Source of the DNA: Malurus cyaneus samueli
Taxonomy: Eukaryota > Chordata > Aves > Passeriformes > Maluridae
Assembly (NCBI GenBank): GCA_009741485.1
Contig: CM019215.1
Location: 76,036,578-76,100,577 of the forward strand
DNA: 64,000 nucleotides
Reading direction: 5' to 3'
In this document: piece after piece, positions 14,201 through 26,787 of the stretch
How positions within the stretch are numbered: the first letter of the stretch is position 1
Layout: every line of letters starts with the position of its first letter
The notes under the pieces: generated by a model
Databases searched by the model: none
What the model was told of the DNA's origin: nothing
Seen by the model: the letters and a program-made list of their open reading frames with translations, nothing else
Translations under genes and position numbers: made by a program

Positions 14201-14416
14201 AAAAAAAAAAATCCTGAGTGACATAGGACTGGGATAAAAATACTAAGACATTTAAAAAAGCAATAAGAAATGATGGGATCTCGTCTATGAAGACATGACA
14301 GTATATATGTTTTCCTTAAAAAAATAGGGAGTTAAGATGAAGACAGAGTAGATCATCATGATTAACTTGACAGATCTTCTTGCATAGCATAGAACCACAA
14401 CCCCAAACCAAGCAAC

Positions 14417-14417
<1 letters not shown>
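8279..14417. other. unique AT-rich non-coding DNA
   Basis: No gene or named repeat recognised. The interval includes a short A-rich tract near 8984-9015. The longest open frame (12132-12473, 113 codons, plus) ends in a phenylalanine-rich stretch encoded by T-rich DNA and has no recognisable domain, so it is treated as chance. Confidence 0.65.

Positions 14418-14457
<40 letters not shown>
14418..14457. repeat. 40-base poly-A homopolymer
   Basis: An uninterrupted run of 40 A residues on the plus strand. No retroposed gene body or target-site duplication is evident on either side, so whether it is a retroposition tail or slippage expansion is open. Its assembled length may be unreliable. Confidence 0.95.
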
Positions 14458-14459
<2 letters not shown>

Positions 14460-17040
14460 AAAAAATAATGAAAAAAAATCAGAGGAATTAATCTATTTAT
14501 CCTGCACACCCCTCCCAAAATTTATTTAAACTGTACTATTAAACTTGGAAGGTGTTCAGTCATTATATAAAATTTTCATGTGTTGAATAATCCCTCAGTT
14601 TAGAAAAGTAGCTTGATTTTAATTAATAATAATTAGTGTTACAGCTTCTGTATGAATACATATTTTCATATTTGTATTCCACACACAACTCACACAAGGT
14701 TTGTGCCTAAGGAATAATGTGACTGTACATGGCACTAATGCTGATACCAGTGACACAGTAGTGCAGTTTTGCCTCAGAACTAATATCAATTTGTCAAATT
14801 TTCAACTCTCTCTGATAAAAGGAAATTTTGCAATGCAAACTGTCAAATGTTAAAAGCTTAACACACCAATATTAATGAAAAAACAGCATTTACTCAAGAT
14901 CCCCTAACTCATGTAGTATAACTCATGAATTGTATTATATTCTGATATAGATTAGAATTTAAATACTTTCTCTACAACAGCTTGGAGTTAGTACTGTATC
15001 AGAACAACTCAAATATTTGTAGGAAATTGTAGGCTTGCATCTGATGGATGTACAATAGAAAAGGACTTTCCACAAGAACAGACATAAAGTTTTAAGAGCA
15101 TTTAAGAATTTTAAAATTAAAGATTTTTTTCTTAAAAAAAAAAAAATCAGATTCACAGAGGGAGTTTTGCTAAGTGATGACTGTTCTTCCTTACACATTT
15201 TCATATTTCCTACTAACTTGCGAAGAAATCCTATGTTCATCTTCCACAAAGATTTCTATGCAAGCAATTCAGGATTCTTTCTTGTTGCCTGCCACATGTA
15301 TCCCAGACAGGAAAACAAAACCTGGAGTGCAATGATTACCAAAAATGCCACAATTTAGCTGGAAAAGAAAAGAAAGTATTCTACAACAAGAAAAATGTGT
15401 GGGCAAGACTTCAGGTCAGAAGAAAATTATAACAGCTCTGTAAAATAAGACATTATATGGATAAGTAATATCTCCTACTCTGACCATGTCCCACTTGGAA
15501 TTTTGATACAGAGCTCTATGTATTTCACCAGTGTTTGGCAATCATTGACAAGATAATTTTGAAAATTATCATCTGAGTGCTTGGTTATTGTATTAAAATC
15601 CAGTAGGAAAATAGAATGTTCTTAAGAATAAAGCACTTCATCATTTGTCTCCCAGAAACATCTTATATTATTTGCTTTTTGAATTCAGTGAATGACTGTA
15701 TATAATAACACTTGTTAGTGAAAAAATGCCAGATCCATGCAAATATTTTGACAGCATGCAAACAGCATCACAATAGAGTAAAAGCTCTGCTTTCACTTGT
15801 CAAATAAAAACCTGTTACAATTTATATATAAGTTATGGACTCTTTGTTATATCAAGTCGAACTGAAGAAGCATCTTCAGATAGTAGACTTTTCATTTGGC
15901 TCAGGGTAAGAGATGACACAAGGTCTTAAATTTTAGTTGACTATTTGTTTTGGGTATTCTTTGTTTGATTTTGTTTGGATTTTTTGTCTTTAGAACAAAA
16001 GAAGGAATTTATCTTCTTTGTTTTACCTAAATCATGCTGCTTTCTACTTATTCTGAGTCCATCTTAAATAAAACAATTATGGAAAGTTATCCATTTACAT
16101 GCATACCTGAAAAAACCTACAAAACATACATCTCAATGGCAGCAGAGTGAAGAGATTGTGCCTTTTGCTATCATCAAGGTGTAAGAAACTAAGTTTCTTT
16201 CTCACATGGCAATTTCCAGAGTAGTTCCACAATTCACAAAAAACTCTAGAAACCACCTACATCTTCTTTCACAGTCCCGTAACAAAAAGCCAGGATGTTC
16301 TTATTTTACTTTTTTTTAAGTTAAAAAAAAAAAAAGAGGTTAACCAATTTTAAATTTTACATATGTTTATAGATGATTCAATAAAGACAGAGAACAAGAG
16401 AACCAGACTACATTTTAGGTATGCTTTAAGTGATGTCATCACCAGTCCATAAATCTCCAGTTAGAGGGAAACATTACAAAACTGTATTTTCCTGTTGAAA
16501 TATTCTTAAATTCCACTGATATCCATCCCCAGCTATTTTTTTTCACTTTATCATTTGATAAAGAATAGGACAGATTTTGTACTCTGAGTAAAAGCTAATT
16601 TCTAATGCAGGTTTCTATTTTTTTTTTCCATTTATCACAGTTTAGCTTATATCACCCAGTGATATTAAACAATCATTTCAATAAAACACTGAAGTTAACT
16701 AATCACTTAAATTTGAGTCTTATACACTAGGCTTAGAGAGTGACAACATAAAGAAGGTTGTTTTTTATTTCCACTATACAATTTAGTAAACAGTACTTTC
16801 ACTACAATTCAAATGCCATCAGTTATGAGTCCATAAATTCAGAACCGTCCTTCCTGGTGAACCTGGGAATTGCAGAAAAGCCCTTTCTCCAGTTCAGTAT
16901 AGCCTATTTTGTGATCAATATGACATATTGTGCCAGAGAGATGGGGCAAAATTAATCTCTGATTGTAAGCCTATGCCATAGAGTCTCTGTCATTTCAAGA
17001 ACTGCCCATAAATTTTCTACATTTTTGTAAAAGACTGACA
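14458..17040. other. unique AT-rich non-coding DNA
   Basis: No gene, named repeat or structured element recognised. Short poly-A and poly-T runs only, for example at 15135-15146 and around 16310-16335. Confidence 0.65.
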
Positions 17041-17440
17041 GCTTGAGTGAAAAATGATTTCAGAAAACGAAAAGCTTCTGGAACAAGGAGGTCATGGATA
17101 GTTACCAAAGTGCAATGGGAATTGCCTGCAACAAGTCTGGCAGCAATGAGTAATGACAGCTTGTTCAAGGTCTACTCTGGCCACTGTCAATGGGATGGGA
17201 AGATTAAGACAAAGGCCAGAGACTCCCTCCATCTGGCAGCAGCCTGGCTGAATTAGCTCAGCACATGAGTCCGTGAATTATGTCAGCTGCACATCTCTCT
17301 GAGGCTCCCTTGATGTTGTCTCATTTGGATTTTCACACTGAACACAGAGCACTCCAAGTCTGAAACACTCAGATTAGTCCGTCTTGCCAGCAACATGGGA
17401 GAGAGCCATTCAACATGATTTAGTATGTTGGTAAAAAGAG
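17041..17440. promoter_or_regulatory. possible conserved non-coding element
   Basis: This roughly 400-base segment is richer in G+C and more complex than its flanks, lacks low-complexity tracts, and has clustered factor-like motifs: AATGAGTAATGACAG near 17143 (homeodomain/TALE-like), TTCAAGGTCT near 17164 (nuclear-receptor half-site-like) and several CAGC/GCTG E-box-like sites. No frame in it resembles a protein. This is a compositional inference only; motif matches of this length occur by chance and conservation cannot be judged from one genome. Confidence 0.3.
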
Positions 17441-17729
17441 GAAAGTGTAACTAAACACAGCCCATATAACCCCAGTCTTCAGAATGGGGAATACTTTTTC
17501 CTTCCTTATCTTACCATCATCCAGAGGTGTCCACAACATAACTCAGCCCTCAAGCCAAGGATGCACAACATGGTCCAACTTTGCAAATAATGCTGTCACC
17601 TACAACACTTATACTGCAAGTCTGTCCCTCTCCTGCATTCACCATGTCCAGGCTCTGCCCTTACCGCTTCCTTTTTTTCTCCTAAACCACTTGTCTAAAA
17701 GAATTTAGCCTTAGTGACTGGCATCTCAC

Positions 17730-17938
17730 CCACCACCATCACCACCAGCAAACAGGTCTTGGTTGAAGTTTCTCAGGCGAGTTTTCCTAAAATTTAACTC
17801 CCCGGTTCTGCAAAAAAACTTGGTCTTGGCTTCTCCAAGTCTGGCTGCCCCCTGAGCTGACACAGCCAGGGCCACCAAAATGCTCTTGTACAGCAAACCC
17901 AGCAGGGACTGAAGCGAACCAGCCCTTCCTTGGCACGC
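17730..17938 (-). other. candidate exon-like GC-rich open segment
   Basis: On the minus strand a pyrimidine-rich stretch ending CCTTTGCAG gives an acceptor-like site before 17938, and GGTGG|GTGAG gives a donor-like site after 17730. The 209 bases between are open in one frame for 69 codons plus 2 bases; the frame is stopped by the TGA inside the donor, as expected if the exon is real but also if it is chance. G+C is 60% in 17821-17880 and 58% in 17881-17940, far above the flanks. The peptide has a hydrophobic patch (LLGLLYKSILVALAVSA) followed by a basic part, and I recognise no family. The first codon boundary is phase 0, which would match the donor at 29336. It could equally be a decayed repeat or pseudogene. 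Confidence 0.25.
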
Positions 17939-18420
17939 CTGCAAAGGACAATCAGCGACAGTCAGTGGAAGCATGTGAATAAGTCCATTTTTTGTCTCTG
18001 TTTCAGTGGAGTGCTGGCCATCAGTTTGCACATTGCTTCCCTAGCTTGAAGCCACCCTAACATCAGCTTTTTGTGTCATTAAGACAATTATGTTATTGAT
18101 GAACACATCTATCAGAGTCTTGTAGGTTAAAAAGAGATCCTTGTGGTTATTAAGCTGTATTCAAGCACAATCAGTTTCAACTACACCCTGTTACTTCTCA
18201 AGCAAATATTAGCAAGGCTGGTGGATTTCCTGCTTGTTTGGTGAATGTTTATCAACAGTGGAACAGATTTCCTCAGCTAGAAGAAACCAGTAATGACTAG
18301 TTCATCCCCTAGTTTGCCCAGAAGGTTGATCATTATAAATTACTTTATTGACTGATGGCTCTGCTCAGCACCCTGCGCTTCAGTGGACTGAATAATCAAC
18401 ACATGCTAAATGCAGGTAAG

Positions 18421-20631
18421 AGGGTCATTTGCAGCAAAATTTTACTGCTGGACAAGCAAGCTGGGTTATCCTGATGCACAATTTGTTTCCTTTTCAGTTT
18501 TCTTGGTGGATAAATTTAAATTTTAACCCTTGAACACTGGAACTTTTCTCTTTTCAAACAGAAGCTTCTGAGTTGTGGTTGCATGGACACTGATACCTAC
18601 AATTGTAAATATCCTTATGTACTAATTTGTGTCTGATTACACATAAATAAATTATAGCTATGGAAGCTACCTATGGAGCTTCTATGGAAGCTACATCTTT
18701 GCATGTCAAATGCAATTCTCACTCTAGATAATGCATAAGCAAATGGTCAAAGTTTAAATTAAGACAGCTAGAAAACTAAGTTTTCTTAGTTGAAAATTGA
18801 TTTAATTCCATTAATATTTTTATTTCCACAATTCATTAGGGGGACTGTTATCCAGGTAATTCTAAAACTACCCTTGACTCATTCATTCTGGAACTAAAAA
18901 ATCCCCAATATTCGAATGAAATTTACAATAAGTCTTGTGGTTTTAGTCTGAGTAATTTTTAGTGTAAGTCATTACCTTGAGAAACCAATGCTGGATGATA
19001 AAAGAGGAGCACACTTTTCTCTACATGATTCCAAAGTATCAAACTTAGACTTTGAGTGTTTTGTTCATTGATTTAATCCATTCTTGCTGGTATGAAATAA
19101 ATCTTGCATCTCTGATGACATACATGCATTAAAGATTATTACACACCCAGAGAGTTTTATGTTGTTGCCAAACATTTTCAACAGTGTTTCAGGGCTTTCT
19201 GAATTTTATGAATTATATGTACAAGAATTGTATTTACACCTATTCTCTAAAAGTGTAATATCTCTAGGACAATTTTCTTCCAGAGAGGAGAATGGGAAAA
19301 AGACGGTAGAAATGTTATTTAATACAAAAGAATAACATGTAGATTTTTCAGAAAATGTAATAACATGGGGAAGGTGGTGTTAAATTCCTCCGATCCGTGT
19401 CAAGATTAACAATCCTGTGCATATAGTTTGTTTTAAAGAATTGATTTATTGTTTGAGAAAGAACTGAAAGGTCAAACAACAATCAAAATTAGGGTCTTCT
19501 TTACATCTTACTTTCCATTCTGTAAAAGAGTTGTTACGAGAGATGTTTAAATATTTGTTAAAAGTTTGTTCAAAAATGTTAAGAATACATATCTTTTTTA
19601 TTTAATATTGTGAATAGTTCACAGTGTTAGGCACCATTAAGAGCACCTGTGCCCATGATGCTAAAAATACACTGCAATCACCCCAGTGTGGTACAAAATC
19701 ACAAAATTAAACTATTGATGGCTTCAATACTTTAAAATATAATTAAATAAGAACAATTTATAGTCATGGAAATTATCTACAACAACACATCATCTGACAT
19801 ATGGTACCTTAGCCAAAATTTATATGCTGTTTTATGCCAGAAGATTTTTGTTAGCTAAGAGGAAATAAACATTCTGATCCTTGAAACACTGGAGGCAAAT
19901 TTTGTTTAGGATCTGATTTCAAGAGAAGTAGACTGCCTTTGAGAATTAGTGACTTAAGTAATTTAATCAGTGACTTCAAGGATTCATGCTACTTTTTTGG
20001 GGGGATAGGAATGAAATTTCCAGCATACAATGCATTTTATATGAAATAAAAATGAGAGTGGCGAATCTAATGATTGTTTGAGAACTCATAAGGAAATTCT
20101 GTAGTGACTCAGTGCATACATATGCATCTATAATGAAAGAGAGGCTTAAAAATATCATATAAAACAAGAGATCTGTAGCTTATTTAGTTTCAAGATAATG
20201 CTATCAAGACATTATTTGTTAAATGTGTCATAATTTTGCTTACTGCTATTCTTTTAGAAAGGTAATTAAAATTTTATTTTTAAGGTAGAACATTATAGTC
20301 TCCCAATTCAACCCCTAGCTGTAGCTTTGAACATATACAGGTTTTTTTGTTCCCTGAAATTACACTTTAATGCCATAAGACATCACATACTGCATTTCCA
20401 GATATGTGTTATTATTACTGAGAGTAGGATACCTTATGCTATGTTGAATTTTCCTAGTTGACACATATTAAGAAAGTGCAAAAGTGCAGTTAAATCCAGA
20501 GTGGTTCACACATCATCTACATTAAAAACATGCTACAGAGTGACCTAATTATATTTAATTTCATATCCAAGTCAATGATTTATTGAATAATGTGGAAAAT
20601 AAATTCATTAATAAAGTAAAGCTCCTTACTT
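18421..20631. other. unique AT-rich non-coding DNA
   Basis: No gene or named repeat recognised. Contains a short imperfect tandem motif at 18658-18694 (listed separately) and a 7-bp hairpin with a T4 loop at 18774-18791 (AACTAAG / CTTAGTT). Confidence 0.65.
18658..18694 (+). repeat. 24-bp-period imperfect tandem repeat
   Basis: CTATGGAAGCTAC occurs at 18658-18670 and again at 18682-18694, with a related CTATGGAGCTT between them. This looks like a small local duplication. Confidence 0.75.
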
Positions 20632-20749
20632 AGGAAGGGAGGAGGAAGGGAGGGAAGGGAAGGAAGGGAAGGGAAGGGAAGGGAAGGGAAGGAGGAAGGG
20701 AAGGGAAGGGAAGGGAGGGAAGGGAAGGGAAGGGAAGGGAAGGGAAGGA
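20632..20749. repeat. (AAGGG)n purine microsatellite, 118 bp
   Basis: An uninterrupted all-purine stretch on the plus strand, mainly AAGGG/GGGAA pentamers with GGAGGAAGGG interruptions. The homopurine tract with mirror symmetry is of the kind known to form intramolecular triplex (H-DNA), and its G3 runs could also support quadruplexes. Its length is likely polymorphic. Confidence 0.95.
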
Positions 20750-23700
20750 TAGAAAGATTGGTCTACAAATCACTGTCAGAAAAACATTCATAGCTAGGGT
20801 ATTCCTTGATTCCTCTTAAGAATGTTAATCTATGACAGAGTCAAAGAAAATGCATGATGGTTAACCAGAAACCAATTATATACTGTGAATCTATATAATT
20901 TATTTCTTGGTAAATGTCTATTTGCATACTCTTATGCCAAAGTTTATACAAAGTAATGAAAGATACCTCTTCTCGATGAAGGGAGTTTAAACTGTTTTGC
21001 ATGATAAAAGCTTGTGGATGACTTATCCTGACGTCTTGTAAATCTTGACATTTAGTCCTCCAACACACTAGTGTGTATCAACCACACAAAGTGACAGCAA
21101 TTCTTGCATTAGGACTTTTCAAAATTGTTTTGGCAGGAACACTTAGTTATAAAAACAGGTGAAGAAGTTAATGAGTTTGAGATATATGGGTGATATTGGT
21201 ATATTATATAATATATATATATAATTATAAAAAAAACTGGTAGAAATCAAATGCTTAAGAGAACTATATAATCATCAGAAAAAGGATTTTGCTTTAGATT
21301 GATATGCAATATACTTGGAAGGTGTTTATGATATTTTTTTTTTTTCTCTGTGTAAGATAATTTAATCTAATTTGTTAAATTATTAAGAAGTTTCATATGC
21401 CCCAGGCATGTTGCATTTGCTGCACTTGGATAAGACACCGAAAAGATGAGTTAGAGTGGGGAGGAGATTGCACCTCTTCTTGGTGCCAGGAATGTATATC
21501 TATTTAACTGTTCCCCTGGAAAGAAAAGCCACCAAACTGTGCCATTTTAGAGCAAGGTACAACTACAGTTTGAACTATTTTCCCCAAACAGTACAAGTAT
21601 TATGGCAAGAACTACTAATTTTACCTCTGCATCGCTTTGCTGCTGTTGTCTTTCTGGTCCCATGTATCTGAGATTTAGTCAGATCAGAGAGTTGTAAGCT
21701 TTTCTCCAAGGTCTTAAAGGGGTTGTGGCAGTCAACAGTATATGGATACAGAGTGTAAAAGGAAACGACTTTTCCCAGAGTGTTTTCTCTGTGCTTCAGA
21801 ATAATGTCTGCATGACACATCTGCTTGATCATGCTCCTGGTCACAGTTAGGAATGGTTTTCCATTTTTGATGGACACTGTAGAGCTCTCCCACTTTGCTC
21901 CAGCTTTGCTGGTGATAAATCACCTCATAACAGCTGTAACCCTGGGCACTGATGTTTGTTTTCTTGGTAAAAAGTAATAATGAGCATGAAATGATGACAT
22001 TGCTGTACTTTTGCTAGTTAGATTCTGTACACAGGTAGTGATGTATGACAGTGCCTAGAATTAGTGGACAAACATCCAAGTCTGAGTCCCTTCAACATCA
22101 TCCAAGCTTACCTGAAGCTGCTTCGAATTTCCTGTGTCTTAAAATAGGGCAGGAATCTTGAAAGCACATTTTCCCATGAGAAGTTACTCATGATTTAATT
22201 TAAGAAGATAGTTTCAAATGCTGGTTTCACACACAGTAATAAGAAGTTATAGTCTGTCATAATTTAAATCTTGAAAAATTTGAGGGGCATGTTTATATCA
22301 CTTAATCTAGTTCAATAAAATGCACCAGTGGCAGGAATTTTCAAATGAGTTTGCTCTTATTTATGTTTGTATATTGCAACAATAATTTCAGTACTCTCCT
22401 TATGCATATCAGTCCTGCTGTGTTGCATAGAATTAAGAATTATTAATTGGTCTTATAACGCCAGAGAGAGCAAAACATTACAATGTATTTTTAGTAGTTT
22501 TTAGAAGTTGGTGAAGTCTTTGTACCCTATGAAAGCAGACTTCTAGAGTGAAAATTCATAGAATTTAAAGAAATATTATTTTTAATTTCTGGTGTACATA
22601 AATTTCACAGGCTATAAAATATTGATATTGCCATTGTTAAGAATTCTAGTCCACAAAGAGACTCTACCTTCTGATTATTACATAACATTAAGAACAAAAC
22701 TATTGTTTCACTGTGTTCAAGGAAAAATTTTATCATACTAATTTTTAACAGTTGATGGTGTTCACCTTTAATAGCTTGCTTAAAGGTGTATTTGTCAGAG
22801 ATTTGGGGTGGGATATTTTTTTTTTTTTTTTTTTTCTGTTTGCGTTTGTTATTTTGGTTTGGTATTCTGTTTAATATCTGATAACTGGAGGGAAGAAAAT
22901 CAATTTTGGTCATATATCCTAAACCAGTCACAAAAAGTTCTGAGAGAAAAAAGAGGAAGGTATAAATAGTCAAGGTGCTACCTTAACTTTGTCACTGCTC
23001 TAAGCACATTAATTCTCCGTGTTACAGATCTGCCAGAGGACAATGAATGACTTCTCACTATCACCTGCTTTGCAGAACTTTGTTCACTTTGTACTCCACA
23101 GACCAGTGTTAATAGTGCTGATCAGAACAAGATTTATCTGTGTCCTGTTCCCGACCCAAAACATAATCAGTGTTTTGCAAAACAGCAACACTTTTGGCTC
23201 ACTTCTAAATATTTTGAAATTCAAGCAAACCTGAAAAAATTAAGAGTTTTTCTCAAAACAGTACTGTGTGTTTTAATGGTAGTTTGTTGCATGCTGCACA
23301 GCAAAGCCTTTCTGTAATCACATCACTGCATTAAAGCAGATTATGTGAGCAAAATGTTTTCAATATCAGGGAAAATAGCATTTTGTTCTTAGGATCCTGG
23401 CATGTGATGATCTGCTGATCTTCAATTCTTGGTGATACCTGTCTCATAATTTGCACCCTCAAGTAGCTTCACAACCAAAAATCCTTCAGGGAGCCTGTTT
23501 GGGTTCTACATGACTGTATTCCTAACAATTGCACTTTTTCTATAACAGGGGTATGTAGTTCTGTGTGGAATACAAACCATAAAGGATAATCTTGAATATA
23601 TGTACATGGAAACATATATGAACATATACAGTAGACTCATATCATAGAATGGCTTGCGTTGATGGAAAACACCCTAAAGATATTCTAAAATATATTTATT

Positions 23701-24265
23701 TGAATTATTTCCTTCATATATTATAGATAACATGTAATAGGAAAAAAAAAATCTTTCTTATTTGAATACATGTATGATTTTTTTTTAAATCATTCTTAAA
23801 CATTCATCAGAGATTGTTTATTCATGCTTAATAGAACAACCCAGGCTGTTGCAGGTTTCATTAGCTGAAGTGACTTCTGTCAACTTTGAGTGACTTCTGT
23901 TTGCCATAATAATACTTTACATTTACACAACAGTTTTCATTCAAAAGTATTTCAAAGTGCTTTGCATAGAGTGTTTATATAAGGGATAAATTAACCAACC
24001 AGTAAATTAGAGTTACCTCTGGAGTGAAGCTCTGCAGAAACTTTGTGCCAGAATCTTATATGGGTTTAATTTTTATCTTTTACATAAAATTTCATTGATT
24101 TCAAGGTAGCAGAGCATACAATTGAATTAAACTGTGTTTTACAGAGGAGAAAAGAGTCTTACTGCTAGGGTGCTTGGCTCTAACCAAGAAGCAGTCTCTG
24201 TTCCATGCTTCTGCTATGCACCACCTGTCATCTTCCAGCATTTTGTTTGACCTGGTTTGAACCTT
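20750..24265. other. unique DNA with one GC-richer patch
   Basis: Mostly AT-rich non-coding DNA. It contains an AT-dinucleotide tract (about 21196-21225), poly-T at 21333-21345 and 22816-22835, and the GC-richer patch at 21400-21950 where frames of 71 (plus), 100 (minus) and 63 (minus) codons overlap. None of these resembles a known protein. A short duplicated TGACTTCTGT lies at 23871-23880 and 23891-23900. Confidence 0.6.
22816..22835. repeat. poly-T run, 20 bases
   Basis: Uninterrupted T20 on the plus strand followed by T/G-rich DNA to about 22870. No adjacent retroposed body recognised. Confidence 0.9.
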
Positions 24266-24862
24266 AAAGTCATAGGATCACAGAATTTCCTGAATTGGAA
24301 GGGAACCACAAGAATCATCAAAGTCCAGCTATTGGCTATGCACAGGACACCCCAAGACTCCCACCATGTGCCTCAGAGCATTGTCTAAATGCTTCTTGAA
24401 CTCTGTTGGCCTGGTGCTGTGGCCACTGCCCTGGAGAGCCTTTTCCAGTGTCTATCCAGCCTCGGGAGGAAGAACTTTTTTCCAATATCCAACATAAACC
24501 TCCCCTGACACAACTTTATGGCATTCCCTCTGGTCCTGTCACTGGTCACCACAGAGAAGAGATCAGTGCCTGCCTCTCCTCTTTCCCTGGTGAGGAATCT
24601 GTTGACAGTGATGAGGTCTCCCCTCAGCCTCCTTTTCTCCAGGCTGAACAGACCAAGTGACCTCAGCAGCTTCACACAAGCTCTCCCCACCTCTCCACCT
24701 TTCACCATCTTTGTGTCTCTCCTTTGGATGTTCCCCAATGGCTTCTACCTTTCCTATATCGTGGCACCCAAAACTGCACACAAGACTCAGGTAAGGCCAC
24801 GTTAGTGCACAACAGAGTGCGACAATCAGCTCCTTTGTCTGGCTGGTGGTGCTGTGCCTGAT
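24266..24862 (-). mobile_element. CR1 LINE fragment, antisense, well preserved
   Basis: Reverse-complement CR1 of about 600 bases, and the best preserved copy here. From the left it reads the 3' tail (CATAGGATCACAGAATTTCC, GGAAGGGAACCACAAGAATC), then CTTCTTGAACTCTGTTGGC, CACTGCCCTGGAGAGCC, AACCTCCCCTGACACAAC, GTCACTGGTCACCACAGAGA, CTCCAGGCTGAACAGACC and the end of ORF2 (TGGCACCCAAAACTGCACAC, GATGCTGTGCCTGATGA-like). Indels break ORF2, which in the full element encodes the endonuclease and reverse transcriptase. The wording of the 3' UTR resembles types I associate with passerine genomes (CR1-J/E-like), but that assignment is from memory. Open frames on both strands here (60-117 codons) belong to the repeat. 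Confidence 0.95.
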
Positions 24863-26787
24863 GAATTACTGATAATAATGCCATCTCAGCTTTGGTGACT
24901 GTTCACGTGTACACAATTAATTACTTGAAATGCAAGCAAGCCATAGTTAACTTTAGCCACATTTTAGTAATGAAAAAGCCCTCTACTACTAACAGGAAGA
25001 TAATTTGTAGATGTTGAATTTGTAATGTAGCTGATGAAGATCATCTTCTCTGAGTCTGAAGCATCAACTGTCTGTCTCAGAAATAATACTTGGTTTATTC
25101 CATATTTTTGACCATTTCATTATATTGCATGAACCTCCATCTACACAGAGCAGCAGACAAAGAATTTTGAGGTCCTGAATGAAATTTCTAGATGCTGTTT
25201 AACAGAACAAAGTTATTCATTGATATGTTATAAAATACTTGCTATAAGTTGATGCAAAAATTAAGAGATCATCAGATCTTCAGATGTGAAGTAAAACCAA
25301 GAAATAACATATTTATTTTAGTGTGATTTTTTTTAAAAAAAACAATTCCAGTTTGGCCAGATTATACTCCTTTGTTGTGAATGTCGACCATCACAAAGTG
25401 TGTCAGTCTTTTTGACTTCCCTTTTTTTTCTTGAAAAGAGTTGGTGGTATTGGAATCTCTCCAAGCTAAACAATATAAAGTAACAAGCTGGTTCAGTGTG
25501 GGTAAATTAATTTACCAACATGTTATTTTTTTCTTTTAAGGATGGCAGGAATAAAAAAAAATTCTTTACAACTGGAACTGGTGGACAATTATTTTGCTTG
25601 TCTTTTGACACTCAGGTTTCTCCGGGCTTCACCTCAGCAGGATATTGCAGTCTTTGCAACTACCTCGCTGTGCTTTAAAACAAATTAATTTATTTTCCTT
25701 AGTCTGCTTTAGACTACTTTACAGTATATATTACTCTTTCCAATGAGTAATTGTACAAAGTTCACAACCTCATAAAAAACTGTACAAACTTCACAAATCA
25801 TTTTGGATACAGTGGTGCAATGAATTTACAGAAACTACTAAAGGGTAACGGCAGAACAAAACAGAACAAAAAATTCCAACAAAAAATGTTGGAATTTGGT
25901 CCACAGAAACTTCAGTGTAGCTGCTCATATGAGTAAACATTTTCAAAATTGAAATTATCTTTCTTGTTTGGTGAAATAAAGAGTGATCTAGAAATCCTGG
26001 TAATATACTTAGTCTTAGTCCTTCTAAAAGCAACCTGAACAAGTGAAGACCATGTCAGTTCTAGATACTCTAGATTCTTTTCAGCACAATATAACAAGCA
26101 ACTAAAACAGGAATTTTTTTTTTTTTTTAAATTAAAAAAAAAATAATAATTATTCTTAGTGCACCATTATTCACAGTTACTTGAATAAATAAACTTTAGG
26201 GTTTGGGACATAAGTGGTGCTTCAAATTCAGACTGTTAACTTGATTTTGTAATCCCATACTTCAATTTTTTTATTGAGCATGTTCCTGGCTTCTCTTGTG
26301 CAGGACGTAATGTCACTTCTAGACATAGCCATTAATTGACAGTGAAATTTTTAAATTATGTACAATCAAAAAGCAAAACAAACACAACCCTCTCCAAAAC
26401 ACCAAAAAAAAAAAAAAAAAAATAGAGATTTTTAGTTGCTCTGTATTATTAGAATGGTCTACACCCAAAATAGATTAATTCAAGTAGATTTTTTTTGGTA
26501 ACAATCTAGTAGCTAGCTATGTCTTTTTATTGCCGCTTGCTGTGTGATATCATAGGAGGAAAGAGCCCCCTAATGGCTTTAAGTTAGCTAGGAAAATAAA
26601 AATAAATTTTATATTCTGTGCATTCAAGCTGGAAAGGAATGCAATATTAATTTCCAAAAGGTCAAATTAACCTTTTGAGAAAAAGGTGACATAACTGAAT
26701 CAGTTTAAAGTGTTGCAAAAAGTCCAGATTAACATTAAAAACATCAAAGACTTGGAAGAAAATGCACAGTTCCATGCTACGCTAGCC
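24863..26787. other. unique AT-rich non-coding DNA
   Basis: No gene or named repeat recognised. Poly-T/poly-A pairs occur at 26114-26142 and an A18-type run near 26404-26422. Frames of 61-83 codons at 25751-26097 overlap on opposite strands and lack any recognisable domain. Confidence 0.65.
26114..26155. repeat. poly-T/poly-A inverted pair
   Basis: T15 (26114-26128) is followed directly by AAATTA and an A10-type run, then AATAATAATTATT. The whole is close to self-complementary and AT-only, a likely site of strand slippage or cruciform extrusion. Confidence 0.8.

Noticed and set aside
14418..14457. Processed pseudogene ending in poly-A40
   Set aside because: No coding remnant or polyadenylation signal arrangement is evident on the 5' side, and no target-site duplication was seen.
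18361..18381. Resemblance to an RE1/NRSE silencer site (CTCAGCACC half)
   Set aside because: Only the left half matches; the right half does not fit the consensus.
18334..18415. TATAAAT at 18334, ATG at 18355 and CAG|GTAAGA donor at 18415 on the plus strand
   Set aside because: The ATG is only about 20 bases below the TATA box, so it would precede the expected start site; the open part is just 20 codons. Probably coincidence, though the patch is GC-richer.
24385..24805. Overlapping frames of 72-117 codons on both strands
   Set aside because: All lie within the antisense CR1 at 24266-24862 and do not follow the element's coding frame as an intact product.
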